NCBI GenBank assembly: GCA_947683425.1
Contig: CANTUQ010000051.1
Coordinates: 868,001 to 932,000 of the forward strand
Length of the DNA stretch: 64,000 bases
Reading direction: 5' to 3'
Origin: Excoecaria cochinchinensis
Taxonomy: Eukaryota; Streptophyta; Magnoliopsida; Malpighiales; Euphorbiaceae
Position numbers and translations under genes: made by a program. The notes beneath the pieces are model-generated. The model was not told the origin of the DNA, made no database searches, and worked only from the letters and a program-made list of their open reading frames with translations. Every line of letters begins with the position of its first letter. The first letter of the stretch is position 1. This document shows, one piece after another, positions 12,060 through 23,572 of the stretch.

Positions 12060-13089
12060 GGCCTACTGGTTCTACCATGTATCCTGTGAGCATCGCATAC
12101 ACCCGAGGATGAACATAATCTCCTGCAGCCGCTGGTTATTGTACGATTTTCGATGGCACCTGAGAGAGCCTTCTACTTCCTCTGCCACTTCTTGTTGTCC
12201 CAGCTCTATCTCCAGTAGCTCTACTTTCTTATTGTTCCTTGTTCTCAATTCGCTTAGGGCAATTTGCAAGCCGGTGCTACATGCTACCGCACTTGATGCA
12301 CGCACCTGTGATCCTCCGGCACGTTCCCCAGTATTGCCTTTGGCAATGCTCACACTTTGGTGCTCGACTTCCCCTAATAGTGAGCGGTGCTACACTTCCC
12401 ACTTTCAAAGGCACTAGAACCACTCCTCTAGTTACTTGTCCACTCAGAACACCCTTAGCCTTCTTACTACAGACAACTCTACTATCTGGTGCTCTCCTTT
12501 TCTGTTCTATTCTCTATTTCACCAATTCAGATTCTTTTAATTTCATTGTTGCTACCACTAACTGATAATACCCACCTTCGTGCATAACTGCCACAGCCGA
12601 TAGCGGACCTTTAATCACTTCTCTTAACCCATCCTCGAAATGGCGGCACTTAAAATCCTCAGTTAAAAATGCATTAGGCATATACTTACTTAGGTGACTA
12701 AACTCTTTCTCGTAGTCGCTGACCGACATATTCCTTTGCCTCAAACTGATAAACTCTTTCCACTTTGCCTCTCGATAGGCCTTGGTAACATATTTCTTCT
12801 CGAATTCTTGCACAAAGAATTCCCAAGTTAACTCAGCTGGTCTCTGAGGGTTGCGAAGCACAAGCTTCCACCACTCATATGCCAATCCTTATAAAAGTGA
12901 TACGGCGCAAATAACTCTATGATTTGGAGGGCAACTTATCTCTTGTAGAATCCTATCTGTTTTCTCTAACCAAAACTTTGACAAGTCCAATTAGTCCAAA
13001 GAGGTTCTATTGAACTCTTCTGCTCCTCTTTTCCTCAAAAGCTCAGAGGGAGTCTTGAGAGCCATCAATCTATCAACAAAATAAAATAA
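12060..13089 (-). pseudogene. gag: Gag of element H, main part (Gag-only chromovirus derivative)
   Basis: Minus-strand Gag that continues the N-terminal piece at 63204-63053 once T1 is removed. The Gag domain is clear (AYEWWKLV near 12885, then a 123-codon open stretch to 12514). The zinc knuckle lies near 12345-12250: CEHC...C then CIKCGSM, a stop, and HRLANCP. Stops also occur in the linker before the Gag domain and after 12514. After the knuckle the frame runs to a C-terminus with VGPSGK and ends near 12060, close to the polypurine tract. No protease, RT, RNase H or integrase lies between. The C-terminus resembles that of G Gag (VGSSGK), so loss of pol looks like a family trait rather than an accident of this copy. 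Confidence 0.78.
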
Positions 13090-13094
13090 CCCTT
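13090..13094. repeat. Target site duplication of T1, low side (CCCTT)
   Basis: CCCTT directly flanks the outer end of the T1 3' LTR (13095). The same five bases flank the other T1 LTR at 63053-63057. The gag of H reads in one frame across the joined site. Confidence 0.85.
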
Positions 13095-15416
13095 TGTGAT
13101 GCGCGCCAAACCTCGGGCAGCCCCGAAATGCCCGCTTTTAGGGCTTTCGAGAGAGGTTCATAAAAACTTGTAAGAAATGACAAGTGCGTCAATTTTGGGC
13201 AACAAGGAGGTTTCATGGAGTCGCCACCCAATAGAACATTGGGAAAGGTCTTCTAGCCCCAGTAAGCCTAAGACAGCACTGCTATGTCCATCATAGGCAA
13301 GCTGGAGGTGTCTTGGAGGCTTCCACCTTAACAGTAGGATGGCCCTCTCGCCTCACGTTTGGGCAAACCAGAGGTGTCTTGCAGGCCTCCACCCTAATAA
13401 AACATCAGGATGGCCCTCTCGCCTCGTGGCACCTAGGATTGTGCAATTTTGAGCCTTTTTACGAGACATAAGAGGTGTCTTGGAGGCACCATCCCAATAG
13501 AACATTGAGATGGCCCTCTCGCCTCATTGAGCCCAAAGACCAGAGAAGGTTTGGGACTTCCCATTTATTCATACATTGGTTAGGTTTATAATTGAGTTTT
13601 GAATTTACGTTTCATCCCATTTCTCATCCGATTCAGTGCAATTAAATTAAAACGGGAATTATCCATTCAAGGGAAAGCGATAAATAAAGCATAATTAAAG
13701 TAAAGTGCATGAAAATAGATTACAGTAAAACTAGGGGCGGAATACAACCCCCATTGTAAATGAAATACAAAACATGCATAAAACGGGATATACATTAAGG
13801 ATGAGGACATTTGTCCTCGCATGCATATTTATGAAAATGATTTTTATGTGACAATTTATTTTGCATGGAAAAACTGGGATTTTGGTCCCATTTTTATTAG
13901 AAAAAGTTCCAAGTTAATTAGTAGAAATATTTTTGTGATTTTCTTTTTAGCGTGCCTAAAATAAATAATTTTATTAGGAGTTACATTCGACAAAATAAAT
14001 AAAAAAACAAACAAAGCAAATAATATAGGTAATGAAATAAATGATCAAATCAGGAGAGCCTCCTGGATCTCCCCGTGTGCTCACAAAAATGCCCAAGCAA
14101 AGAAAGTAAGTTGTGAAATAAAAATAAAACACAAATGAAATAATGTTAGCAATTAAATCAATTAAATTAGTTAAATATATAATAAATGATAAAATAAAAT
14201 AAAATAAGATGACATCAAAATGACAAATGAATTAAAATATTAACAATTTAAAATAAATTAGGAAAATGCATTCTGAATGATAAATGAATTAAATGATATG
14301 ATTGAAATAAATAAAACCTGCTAATGAATTAATACATAAAAATATGAACATGAAAATAATAATAATAAATGAAAATAAATGAATAAACAATAAATAGATA
14401 ACAATAACAATGAAAAAGAATGATAAAAATAAGGAATAAAAGAATGATGAAAATGATTAAATAAATGACATGATTAATTAATGTTATCTCAATTAATATA
14501 AAACATTTACATGGCAAAAAGATCAACCAAAATGAATTAATTAATTACATGTTAAAAAATAATAAGAAATCAATATTAACATGAACAGAAATAATATATA
14601 AACATATTAAATGGGACAAATATAAAAACAATAGAATAAATGAATAAATGAAAATAATAAAATATACATGTTAATCAATTAAATATGAACAAAATAATAA
14701 AAGATAAAAGATCAAACCCAGAATGTTTACTCTCAGAGTTTCGGATTCGATGAAGGTAAAAATGATGATTGATTTCCTTGTTTTTTATTTGCAAGATTAG
14801 AATTAAATATAATAAAATATTGGAATTTTATTCCAAAAAATAAATTGCAAAGAAAATAATGAAAGAAAATAAAAAAATTATTTATGAAAAGAAACTTGTT
14901 TTTAGAAGATCAAATGAAAAATTAGATTTAAAGAACAAACAATTATTTTTGTTTGTCTCAAAATCCATTTTTCATAAAAAAAAAAACTCAATATCAAAAT
15001 TTTTAAAAAACTTAATTGAAAAAATTATGTAATAAAAAAAGAGAGTAAGAAAATTGAATTTTGAGAACAAATAATCACTTTATTTTGTCTCAAAATTAAT
15101 TTTTCAACAACAAAACTCCTTTTAAAAAATGTTTTAGAATAAATTCCATTGAAAAAAAGAAGTAGAAGAACTAATAATTTTTATTTTATTTGAGGGGAAA
15201 AAACCTACAGAGAATTATTTTTTTAAGAAAAAGAAAAAGAGAAAAAAGAGAAAAAACCCTAAAAAAACAACCCCCCTTTTCTCTTTCCATCATTTTCCTT
15301 TTATATGAAGAAAAAAGTAAAAACCTAACCAATTAATAAAAAAATATTAATTAAATAAGATATTATTTATTTTAAATTTTAAAAATGGAAAAAATCATTA
15401 AAACCCTAAAAAATGG
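13095..15416 (-). mobile_element. 3' LTR of Tat element T1 (start not found)
   Basis: Ends GCGCATCACA (minus strand) at 13095 with no primer binding site beyond it, so it is a 3' LTR. It aligns closely with the T1 5' LTR (60419 to about 62660) through the AT-rich middle; a ~210-base sample around 13800-14010 shows about 12 differences. Similarity stops near 15416, next to a large tandem array, and the expected TGTAGACA start is absent. Either the first ~390 bases were deleted or the array expanded inside the LTR. The hydrophobic frame at 14329-14526 is a product of AT-richness. Confidence 0.82.
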
Positions 15417-17060
15417 TAGCCATTACCTTTTTGCTTTCTGAAAGGTTGCGGCTTGTCACTGTTGAGCTATAGTGTTATGCAACTGCAGCTCATTCGCAAC
15501 TTGTCCTATCGCATTGTCCCGCTAGCCTCCGCTCGACTTACACGGTGCGAGGTGCAGTGTTATCTAACTGCAACTCCATTGCGATTTGTCCCGCTGGCCT
15601 CATTTTGGCTTGCGCAGTGTGAGGAGTAGTGTTCTCTAACTACAACTCAGTTGCGATATGTTCTATCGCTGGTGTCCCACTATCTCAGTTGCGATATGTT
15701 CTATCGCTGGTGTCCCACTATCCTCATCTTGTCTTGCACGGAGTCTGTGAGATGCAGTGTTCTCTAACTACAACCATGTTGCGATCTGTTCTATCACATG
15801 TGTCCCGCTGGCCTCATCTCGGCTTGCACGGAGTCTGTGAGATACAATGTTCTCTAACTACAACCTCTATTTGCGATCTGTTCTATTGCTGGTGTCCCAC
15901 TGGCCTCGTCTCGGCTTGCATGGTGTGAGATGCAGTGTTATCTAACCATAGTCCCGTTGCAACCTGTTCTATCGCTCTGTCTCGCTGGCCTCATCTCGGC
16001 TTGCACGGTGTGAGATGCAGTGTTATCTAACCACAGTCCCATTACGATCTATTCTATTGCTGTGTCCCGCTAGCCTCATCCTGGCTTGCACTGTGTCTGT
16101 GAGATGCAGTGTTATATAACCACAATCCCGTTGCGATCTGTTCTATCGCAGGTGTCCCGCTGGCCTCATCTCGGTTTGCACGGTGTCCCGCTGGCCTCAT
16201 CTCGGCTTGTACCGTGTCAGTGAGATGCAGTGTTCTCTAACTATAACCTATATTTGTGATCTGTTCTATTAATAGTGTCTCACTAGCCTCATCTCGGCTT
16301 GCACAGTGTGAGCTGCAGTTCTATCTAACCACAGTCCCATTGCGACCTGTTCTATCGCTGTGTCACACTGACCTCATCTCGACTTGCATGATATGAGATG
16401 CAGTGTTATCTAACCACAGTCCCGTTGCGATTTGTTCTATCGCTGTGCCCTGCTGGCCTCATCCTGGCTTGCACGGTGTCTGTGAGATGCAGTGTTATAT
16501 AACCACAATCCTGTTGTGATCTGTTCTATTGCAAGTGTCCCGTTGGCCTCATCTCGGCTTGCACGGTGTATATGAGATGCAGTGTTATCTAACCACTATC
16601 CCATTGCGATTTGTTCTATCGCACCTCATCTCGGCTTGCAAGGTGTGTGTGAGATGCAGTATTCTCTAACCGCAATCCCATTGCGATCTGTTCTATCGTT
16701 GGTGTCCCGCTGGCCTCATCTCGGCTTGCACGGTGTCTATGAGATGCAGTGTTATCTAACCACAATCCCTATAGCGATCTGTTCTATTACTGTGTCCCGC
16801 TGGCCTCATCTCGGCTTGCACGGTGCCTGTGAGATGCAGTGTTCTCTAACTGCAGCTCGATTGCGATCTGTTCTACCGCATGTGCTCTGCTAGCCCCATC
16901 TCGGCTCGCAAGGTGTTTGTGAGATATAGTGTTCTCTAACTACAGTCACGTTGTGAGATGTAGTGTTCTCTAACTGCAATCTCATTGTGAGATGCAGTGT
17001 TCTCTAACTGCAATCTCACGGCAATCTGTTCTACCGCATGTGATGTGCTGGCCTCGTCTC
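15417..17060. repeat. Tandem array, ~85-90 bp unit
   Basis: About 18 diverged copies of a unit that includes GAGATGCAGTGTTATCTAAC, GCGATCTGTTCTATCGC and GCTGGCCTCATCTCGGCTTG. Unit length varies because parts are missing in several copies. It belongs to the 3' end of T1. The array generates repetitive frames (15629-15928, 16582-16893) that I do not regard as genes. Confidence 0.9.
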
Positions 17061-17159
17061 GGCTCGCACAGTATCCTTACCAACCTCCATCAAATTGTCA
17101 AGGCATTAGACTGAATATTCTATTTTGCTAGCCTATTTCGGGCATGCACAGCATAACCT

Positions 17160-17815
17160 TGGTAACCTCTAACTGATCCGTGTAACATCATATCTACTAA
17201 CCATCATCCGGTCAGTGTAATATCTGCTAACCACCTTCCAGTCAGTACAATATCTGATCTACTAAACACCATCCGGTCAGTATAATATCTGATCTGCTAA
17301 CCACCATCCGGCTAGTACAATCTCTGATCTGTTAGCCACCATCCGGCTAGTACAACATTTGATCTGCTAGCCCCCATTCATCTAATGCAATATCTGCTCT
17401 GCTAACCCCCATCAGGCTAGTGAAATATTGGATCTACTAACCCCCATCCGGCTAATGCAATATCTGATCCGCTAACCCCTATCCGGCTAATACAATATTT
17501 GATCTGCTAACCCACATCTAGCTAGTACAGTGTCTAATTTGCTAACCCCCATCTGGCTAGTGCAATATCTGATCCGCTAACCACCATTCGGCTAGTACAA
17601 TATTTGATCTGCTAACCCCCATTCAACTAGTACAATATCTGCTCCGCTAACCACCATCCAGCTAGTACAATATTTGATATGCTAACCACCATCCGGCTAG
17701 TGCAATATCTACTCCGCTAACCCCCATCTGGCTAGTGCAATATTTGCTTCGCTAACCCACTGCTAACCCCCATCCAGCTAGTGCAATATCTGACTGTCGA
17801 CCATCCTTAGGTCAG
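17160..17815. repeat. Tandem array, ~35 bp unit
   Basis: About 18 copies of a unit built on GCTAACC(A/C)CCATCCGGCTAG followed by TACAATATCTGATC. It immediately follows the ~89-bp array and is also part of the T1 3' region. Copies differ by point changes and small indels. There is no regular unique spacer, so it is not a CRISPR. Confidence 0.9.
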
Positions 17816-20660
17816 CATGGTGACTCGCTCGTCATTGTCTTTACTAGCGCTTATCATGAACCTTTTTTCCTACAATAAAGGGCAAAGCAAATATGCAGGG
17901 TAAATAAAAGAGATACTTAACTGTGGCAATACATACCTGTTGGGGTCGATGTCAGACGGGTGCCGCCGTGAAGGACGGTTGGTTTTTTCTCAAATATCGA
18001 TTCCTCTATCATCTCCAACTAAAGCCTCCTTGTTTAAAAGACCTGTGTGCCTCTTGAGAAGGCTTTGTGCTCGTAGGGAGACTTTGAAAGTCTATACTCC
18101 CTGAGAGGCTTTGATGCTCACTGAGAGACTTTGATGCTCACTAAGAGACTTTGATTTTGAGCCTCGAGAGAGGAAAATAGGTTTGAGCCTCCTCAGAGAA
18201 AAATTATATTCGACCCTCCAGAGAGGAAATTGGATTTGAGTCTCCTCAGAGGAAAATCGTATTTGAGCCTCCAGAGAGGAAATTGGATTGGAGGTTTTGG
18301 TTGCTTGCCCACAGGCAGATAGGTTTCAATGTCTTTTTTGGGATTTTCACATTTTGTATGGATTTAAATTTTTTCAGTATATTTGATTTTGAAGGCCTTG
18401 AAAATATCTTCTTCTTTTTGTTTTGTTGTTTTGTTTTTTTGTTGTTTTTATTTTTTGTTTGAAGAGTTGTATTCTTTGTACATTTTAATTTGGATTTTGT
18501 ACACTTTGTGTGATGTGTGTGAGCATACATCTTCTGATAGAGAAACTTACTTGGATGCTTCCGACATGGCATGCATGAGTAGGCTTGCTCTTTTAAATGT
18601 CTTCTTAGGAGCATGTCCGCGAGATTCCATTCTCACGAGGACTTCATCTTAATCTAATGGTTCGGCGTGGATGAGCACCGATGTAGAGCTGAAGCTATAC
18701 CCCGGCCCACCCTGGCCCACTTTTGCCTCTGATTGCCTCCAACTAAAGTATGTGTGGGTAGTCTGGCTTCTCAAAGGATCTTCTTTTCTGTAGATATGTG
18801 TGATTCCAGATTGCCCCTAGCATGGTGTGCCTGGATAGGCTTGTTCTTCTGGCATTCCACCTCTATACATATTCACCTGATTTTATGCCAGATACAGTGG
18901 CCGATCATGCTTAGCTGAACCCATCTCTTGGATCACCCTTGCTCATGAGGTCTATTCAATCCTTTCCTTCTGAGTCATGTACACAACAACATATACAAAA
19001 GATTGTGTGTGCATATGGAATTATGTGTATGAAATATAGATACAAAACTATATACAGAAAACCCATGCAAAGGATTAATGTACAAAAATTATGTGTACAC
19101 AACTATAAGTGTAAAGGATTGAATGCACGTGATATGCTTATGGTATGTATACTAAACATGTGCAAAGAATTATGCATTACATATATGCAAAGATTATATA
19201 CACGGAATGTGCACGAAGAATTGCATATGCAAAATATATTCAAAGTTCAAGCATGCATGAATGCATGTTAGGCATCATGAAAGGCTATACGCATGTAAAG
19301 TTATGCAGGGAGATATGCAAAAGATTCTACGTGCGAGATGCATGTGAGATGCAAAAATGGATATACCACATCCTAGGTGGTTAAGGGATTCGTTGAGGGT
19401 ACTGCTCGTACTGTCCGATGCCCTCGAGGATCTAGAAAAGCGTCGTCTTGGCTTTAGGGACTCTGACCCACAATCCTCTCAAAGAGAACTACCCGTATGC
19501 ATCCTTGCCCCCCAGCCACTAAGCATTTTGCCCCCAGGACTCTAAATTAAGTTCTGCATTATGCACTACCTACCTAAAGGGAAGTTATTCGAAGTAACGC
19601 TGCCTTATCACTCCAGGCTTCAAAAGTCATTATTTTACAAGTAGTGCGTCCCTTGTGGATTTTCACAATAGCTTTTCTTAGTAGGAAATGCATCCCTTCG
19701 GGGATTTTCACATAACCTTGTGCCTAACTTTTGCTTGGAATGGACCCAACCCACTCCAGCGGCTTTTATTTAATTTTTTTGTAGGATAGACCGCTGTTTT
19801 CAGTTTTTCACCCTGCCCTTTGGCATAACTTTTGCTTAGAGAGCCTATTACGGTTTTCAACTCTAACAGCCTTTTATTTTTTATTTTTTAAAAAAAAAGG
19901 GTATGACTGCAAGAAAAGTCGAAGCTACTATCAGAGCTCCCTTGTAGAGTAATCGTTAGTTACTCATTGAGGCATCTACTCCCTAGGCATCGGCTGCATT
20001 CCTTTGAATGTGTCGCTAGATTGGGCGAGGTGGCGGATAAGGATCAGGTTCCTTAGGGCTTCATGGGGCTGCTTTTTACCTTATCTACCCATTGTGCTTG
20101 ATAGTTCAGAGGGATTAATGATGTAGTGAGGCATCCCTATCTTTCCAAGGTGGACCTTGTCTTTGGCTTTTACCTCCAGATACCATAGCCTCTGGGCAAG
20201 CTGCCGGTGAAGCCTATTATACCATCTTTCAGGGATCGTTCCTTTACTTCCACTAATACATTCAAGAGGTAGGTGCTTAGTCCCGCAATCGATATTAGAA
20301 CTCATAGACTTAAACATCTGGACGGTGAGGGCAGGAGCAGAGTGTACTCATTTAGATTTCATACATTCAGGAATGAACGATGTTTCTTTTTTTTTAAACG
20401 AACTAGAAAATAATGAACACATGTATTTGCAAAGATTGTTTACATTTCAGAGTAGATCTTGTAAGCATCAAACTCCTATCTCCAATCAGCCCACTCATGT
20501 TTTCTTAATTGGATATTTTCTCTCAAGCCTCTAATTTTTGCCCAGAGTGCCTTGTTTCAGTTTTCACCCTGACAAGGCGCAAATTTTTAGCACGGCTGCC
20601 TTTTTTTCAGTTTTCGACCCGCGGGGCGTTTATTCTCTTCTTTTGATTTTTAGTCTTCAA
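17816..20660 (-). mobile_element. 3' untranslated region of T1
   Basis: Non-coding Tat 3' region read on the minus strand. It contains the same GTGAAAA..C / GGCG modules as the T2 3' region (near 20600, 19800, 19690 and 19640). It also has a short array of GAGAGGAAA / TTTGAGCCTCC units at 18095-18290, two purine-rich GGGGGCAA motifs near 19506-19538 and a degenerate ATGCAAAGATTATAT-type repeat at 18960-19350. A minus-strand frame at 20317-20081 (78 codons) is unidentified. No other coding signal is seen. Confidence 0.7.
18095..18290. repeat. Short degenerate tandem repeat
   Basis: Repeated words GAGGCTTTGATGCTCACTGA and TTTGAGCCTCCAGAGAGGAA recur about every 30 bases with substitutions. It lies inside the T1 3' region. 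Confidence 0.7.
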
Positions 20661-21085
20661 CCATGGACCCTCTTGGGTCTATCAACGTTGATCGACTCTC
20701 TGAAGTCATCTTCATCGCTGTCTATTGCTGCTGTCTTGGATAACAATCGCTAAAGAAGAATAAGGACCTTCTCACATCGGATGCTTTTTGATCTTCATCG
20801 TAAATGATCGAGCATAGTGTTTTCTGACAAATCTGACTGTGGCGGTAATCCCCTGACATGTCCTTATTTGAAGTGTTTAACTGTTGCTGCCATTGCTACA
20901 CCCTGTCGGCTTCTGGATTCTGGGCCTCCATGACTGTCCTCAAAGATTTGAGCTCTACTTTGACTAGCCATCATTGGTTCTGCCCTATGTGACTCTCATA
21001 GAGGTTCCGATAGCGGTTCTCTAGCCTCGAAGTGCAAAAGGGCCATTTTTCTGCCAGATCTTTGTAGATTTTTCTGCAAAAGGGC
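20661..21085 (-). pseudogene. pol: Tat integrase C-terminus remnant (element T1)
   Basis: On the minus strand a frame matches the end of T2 integrase: YKDLAEKWPFAL against YKDWAKKLPFAL, then VELKSLRTVMEA against VELRSLRVVMEA, and the terminal INVDRPKRVHG followed by a stop against VNVDKLKRFHG. It is interrupted by stops and frame changes. It begins abruptly at about 21080, where the C2 LTR starts, and the rest of T1 pol is gone. This identifies the whole 13095-21085 block as the 3' end of a Tat element. Confidence 0.8.
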
Positions 21086-22689
21086 ATAATTCTGGAAAAT
21101 TGGAAAATCGTGTTACTGTAGAAAATTCCCGTTTTGCTGTGTCTGTCGTGTGACTAACCAAGAAGAGAGGCAAGTCACGAGACGTGACTCCCAGTCATGA
21201 CTCATGACCTGCCAGAAGGAAGCTAGTCACGAGTTGTGACTGCCTGTCACAACTCGTGACCAGCCAAGAGGAAGGCAGTCACGAGGCATGACTCCCAGTC
21301 ACGACTCGTGACCGACCTGAGACAGTCACGCGTGACCAGCCCTAATGAAGCCAGTCACGAGACGTGACTCCCAGTCATGACTCGTGACCAGCGAGAGACA
21401 GAGGCATGTCACGTCGCTTGACCAGCAAAGGAGGAAGCCAGTCACGACTCGTGACCAGCCTTGTGAGGAGGCCAGTCACGAGTTGTGATGCGAGTCACGA
21501 CTCGTGACCAGCCAACCTCGTCGGTCACCCCGTTCGGCCCATTTTCGGAAATTTTCCCAGTTTTAACTCAAAAATGAATTCCGTAATTCTTCCGAATGGA
21601 CTTATATTACTGTATAATGCATGTCATACTTTTATATGCTTTGATATGAGTGATACCAGGATTCTTCACATGAATTATATGTTATATTCTGAAATATGAT
21701 TTGAATGACGCATAACCTGCTAGAGTCAAGTAAGTGGATAGTTAGGCATGCCTAATAGAGTCTTTTAGCTGCAGCCCTTTGTTTCGTTTGGACCCCGATC
21801 AGGTCCCCGTTTGGTTCCTCGCGAACCCTTTATGTATAAGGATCTTCTTTAAGGTCCCTTTTGAAAATGATTTGTGAAAGTTAAAAGTATATTGGTTTTC
21901 TCGATTCGTACCCGTAAGGTACTGTCTGTAATCGGCTCGTACCCATAAAGTACTGTCTGTACGTTCGTTATCCACTACCCAGAGTCAGCAGGTGTTCTTT
22001 TGGTGTTCGATTAGTTTGCTCTACTCCTATCACTATATATATATGTAATATCTGTATGAGTATTTTGATGAAATATATGTTCAACTAATATGGAAATTGA
22101 TATGAATCTGAGATGCAGAATGTATGGCTTTAAATTGTGAACATGATCTTATGAATTATGTTATGAACTATTGCATTTTGCCATTGTGAATGTGATATGC
22201 CTTGACGACCATTGTGAATGGCCGTTCATATTTTATGTGTGTTTCCCCACTAAGCGTTTATCGCATAGCATGGTGTTTTTACCCGTGCAGGTGCGGAAGG
22301 AGTTTTGCTTTGAGAGAGTCGCCGCCGGCAAGCCAACACAGAAGGTTTTAGTGTAGGGCTCAGTTTTGTAATCTGTAATGATTCTTTTTGTCTGAACTCT
22401 CCTGTATCAGTTTTGTTATAGCTTTCGCTCTAGTACGTATATTTTTGGTTATGTAATATCTTTTATTTCAGCTAGTTTATCAGAACATTATTGTAATACT
22501 TTATTATATTAATGCATGATCAGCTATGGTGTTCTTTTCCTTTAAAGTTTTTAATTATCCTGTATTTCAGTATGTATGGTATGAATGAATGTATGTTTTG
22601 CTTTGTATCTGTTTGGTGGCACCTTTGCTCATACGGCATCTCACTCCTTATCGGATAGGATCGCCTACGTATGGGTAGGGGGTGTTACA
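21086..22689 (+). mobile_element. 5' LTR of chromovirus C2, truncated
   Basis: Matches the C2 3' LTR from about 28340 onward and ends TGTTACA at 22689. The first ~0.9 kb is missing; it begins inside the LTR at ATTCTGGAAAA, directly against T1 integrase. It retains the palindrome array (21150-21520), the hairpin series (21745-21975), the TAAGCG hairpin near 22250 (one base altered) and the TGCAG acceptor-like site at 22286-22290. In the last ~810 bases I count about two dozen differences from the 3' LTR. Confidence 0.9.
21150..21520. repeat. GTCACGA/TCGTGAC palindrome array (C2 5' LTR)
   Basis: Exact GTCACGACTCGTGAC palindromes occur at 21298-21312, 21441-21455 and 21494-21508. Many near copies such as GTCACGAGACGTGAC, separated by 10-25 bases (AGCCAAGAGGAAG-like), lie between them. 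Confidence 0.9.
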
Positions 22690-22694
22690 GTTTT

Positions 22695-22707
22695 TAGTAT
22701 CAGAGCC
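22695..22707 (+). promoter_or_regulatory. Primer binding site of C2
   Basis: TAGTATCAGAGCC lies 5 bases after the LTR end and differs by one base from the initiator-Met complement TGGTATCAGAGCC. It confirms 22689 as the LTR end. Confidence 0.85.
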
Positions 22708-22816
22708 TGGTTTAGGCGTTTCTGGGTGTTGTTTGTTTTGTTAATGTGTTGTAGTGTGTAGATGAGTATGTGTCTAGATCTATGTTGGCTAATGCGGTTG
22801 TCCTCTTTTTTGTTAG

Positions 22817-23572
22817 ATGGATTCTGATTCTGCTCATGGTGCGCTTGAGGAGTCTGCAGAAAATGTGAATCCTCCAGCTGTAGACCCGTCTGTTTCTGTT
22901 ACTGTGTCAACTCAACGTGATAGGGTCCAGGCCGAGGCTGCTGCTATGCCTTTTGAGGCTATGTTCAGATTGCATCAGGACATGGCTCGGGTTTTGGAGA
23001 GAGTGACTGCTCCTAGAGCCCCTATTGAGAGTTTGAGAAGAGCTGGTGTTGAGGATTTTTATGGGACTGGACTAGATGAGTCTGAGTTAGCTAGGAAGTG
23101 GCTTTATAAGGTAAAGAGAGCATTAAAGGAAGTCAGGTGTCCTCCCGATCAGCAAGCAGAGTGTGCTGTGGCATTGCTTCAGGGGTCAGCTTATGAATGG
23201 TGGGAATTGGTTAGTTGGCAACCTCAGATGCCTGATCCGGTCACTTGGGATTTCTTCAGCGAGGAGTTTTCTAGGAAGTTTGTGACTCAAGCTTATAGGG
23301 ATGCAAGATGGGCACAGTTTCTGAGTTTGAGGCAGAGGGCTATGTTTGTTTCAGATTATGAGAAGGAATTCAACTGGTTATCTCGCTATGCTCCGCGTGG
23401 GGTTATGACAGATGATTTCAGATGCAAGCATTTTGAAGCGGGATTCAATGAGTCTTTGAAGATTGCCTTGATTTCTTTGATGTGTATACCTGGGATAAGT
23501 TATTATCAGATTGCAGAGGCTGCCATGAGGGCTAAGAAGACGGAATCATTGCTTAGGGAGAGAGCTCAGTGA
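22817..23572 (+). pseudogene. gag: C2 Gag, N-terminal and capsid-like part
   Basis: 251 codons to a TGA. Residues 1-70 are an acidic, low-complexity start shared with C1. Residues about 75-130 include FYGTGLDESE and AYEWWEL, and the retrotransposon Gag domain extends to about residue 230 (FSRKFVTQAYRDARW, then LSRYAPRG). Gag forms the particle around the RNA. The TGA most simply comes from CGA (Arg) by C to T, since the frame continues straight into the zinc knuckle. Confidence 0.9.

Noticed and set aside
14329..14526. Hydrophobic frame resembling a membrane protein
   Set aside because: Product of AT-rich LTR sequence; the same frame recurs in the other T1 LTR at 61548-61790.
15629..16893. 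Repetitive frames rich in LRSVLS and WPHLGLHGVCE
   Set aside because: They arise from translation of the ~89-bp tandem array; no conserved frame and no start context.
17160..17815. 35-bp direct repeats considered as a CRISPR array
   Set aside because: Units are contiguous without unique spacers, copies diverge freely, and the context is a plant retrotransposon.
18246..18614. Lys/Asn-rich 122-codon frame on the minus strand
   Set aside because: Low-complexity T-rich DNA in the T1 3' region; no domain and no counterpart in T2.
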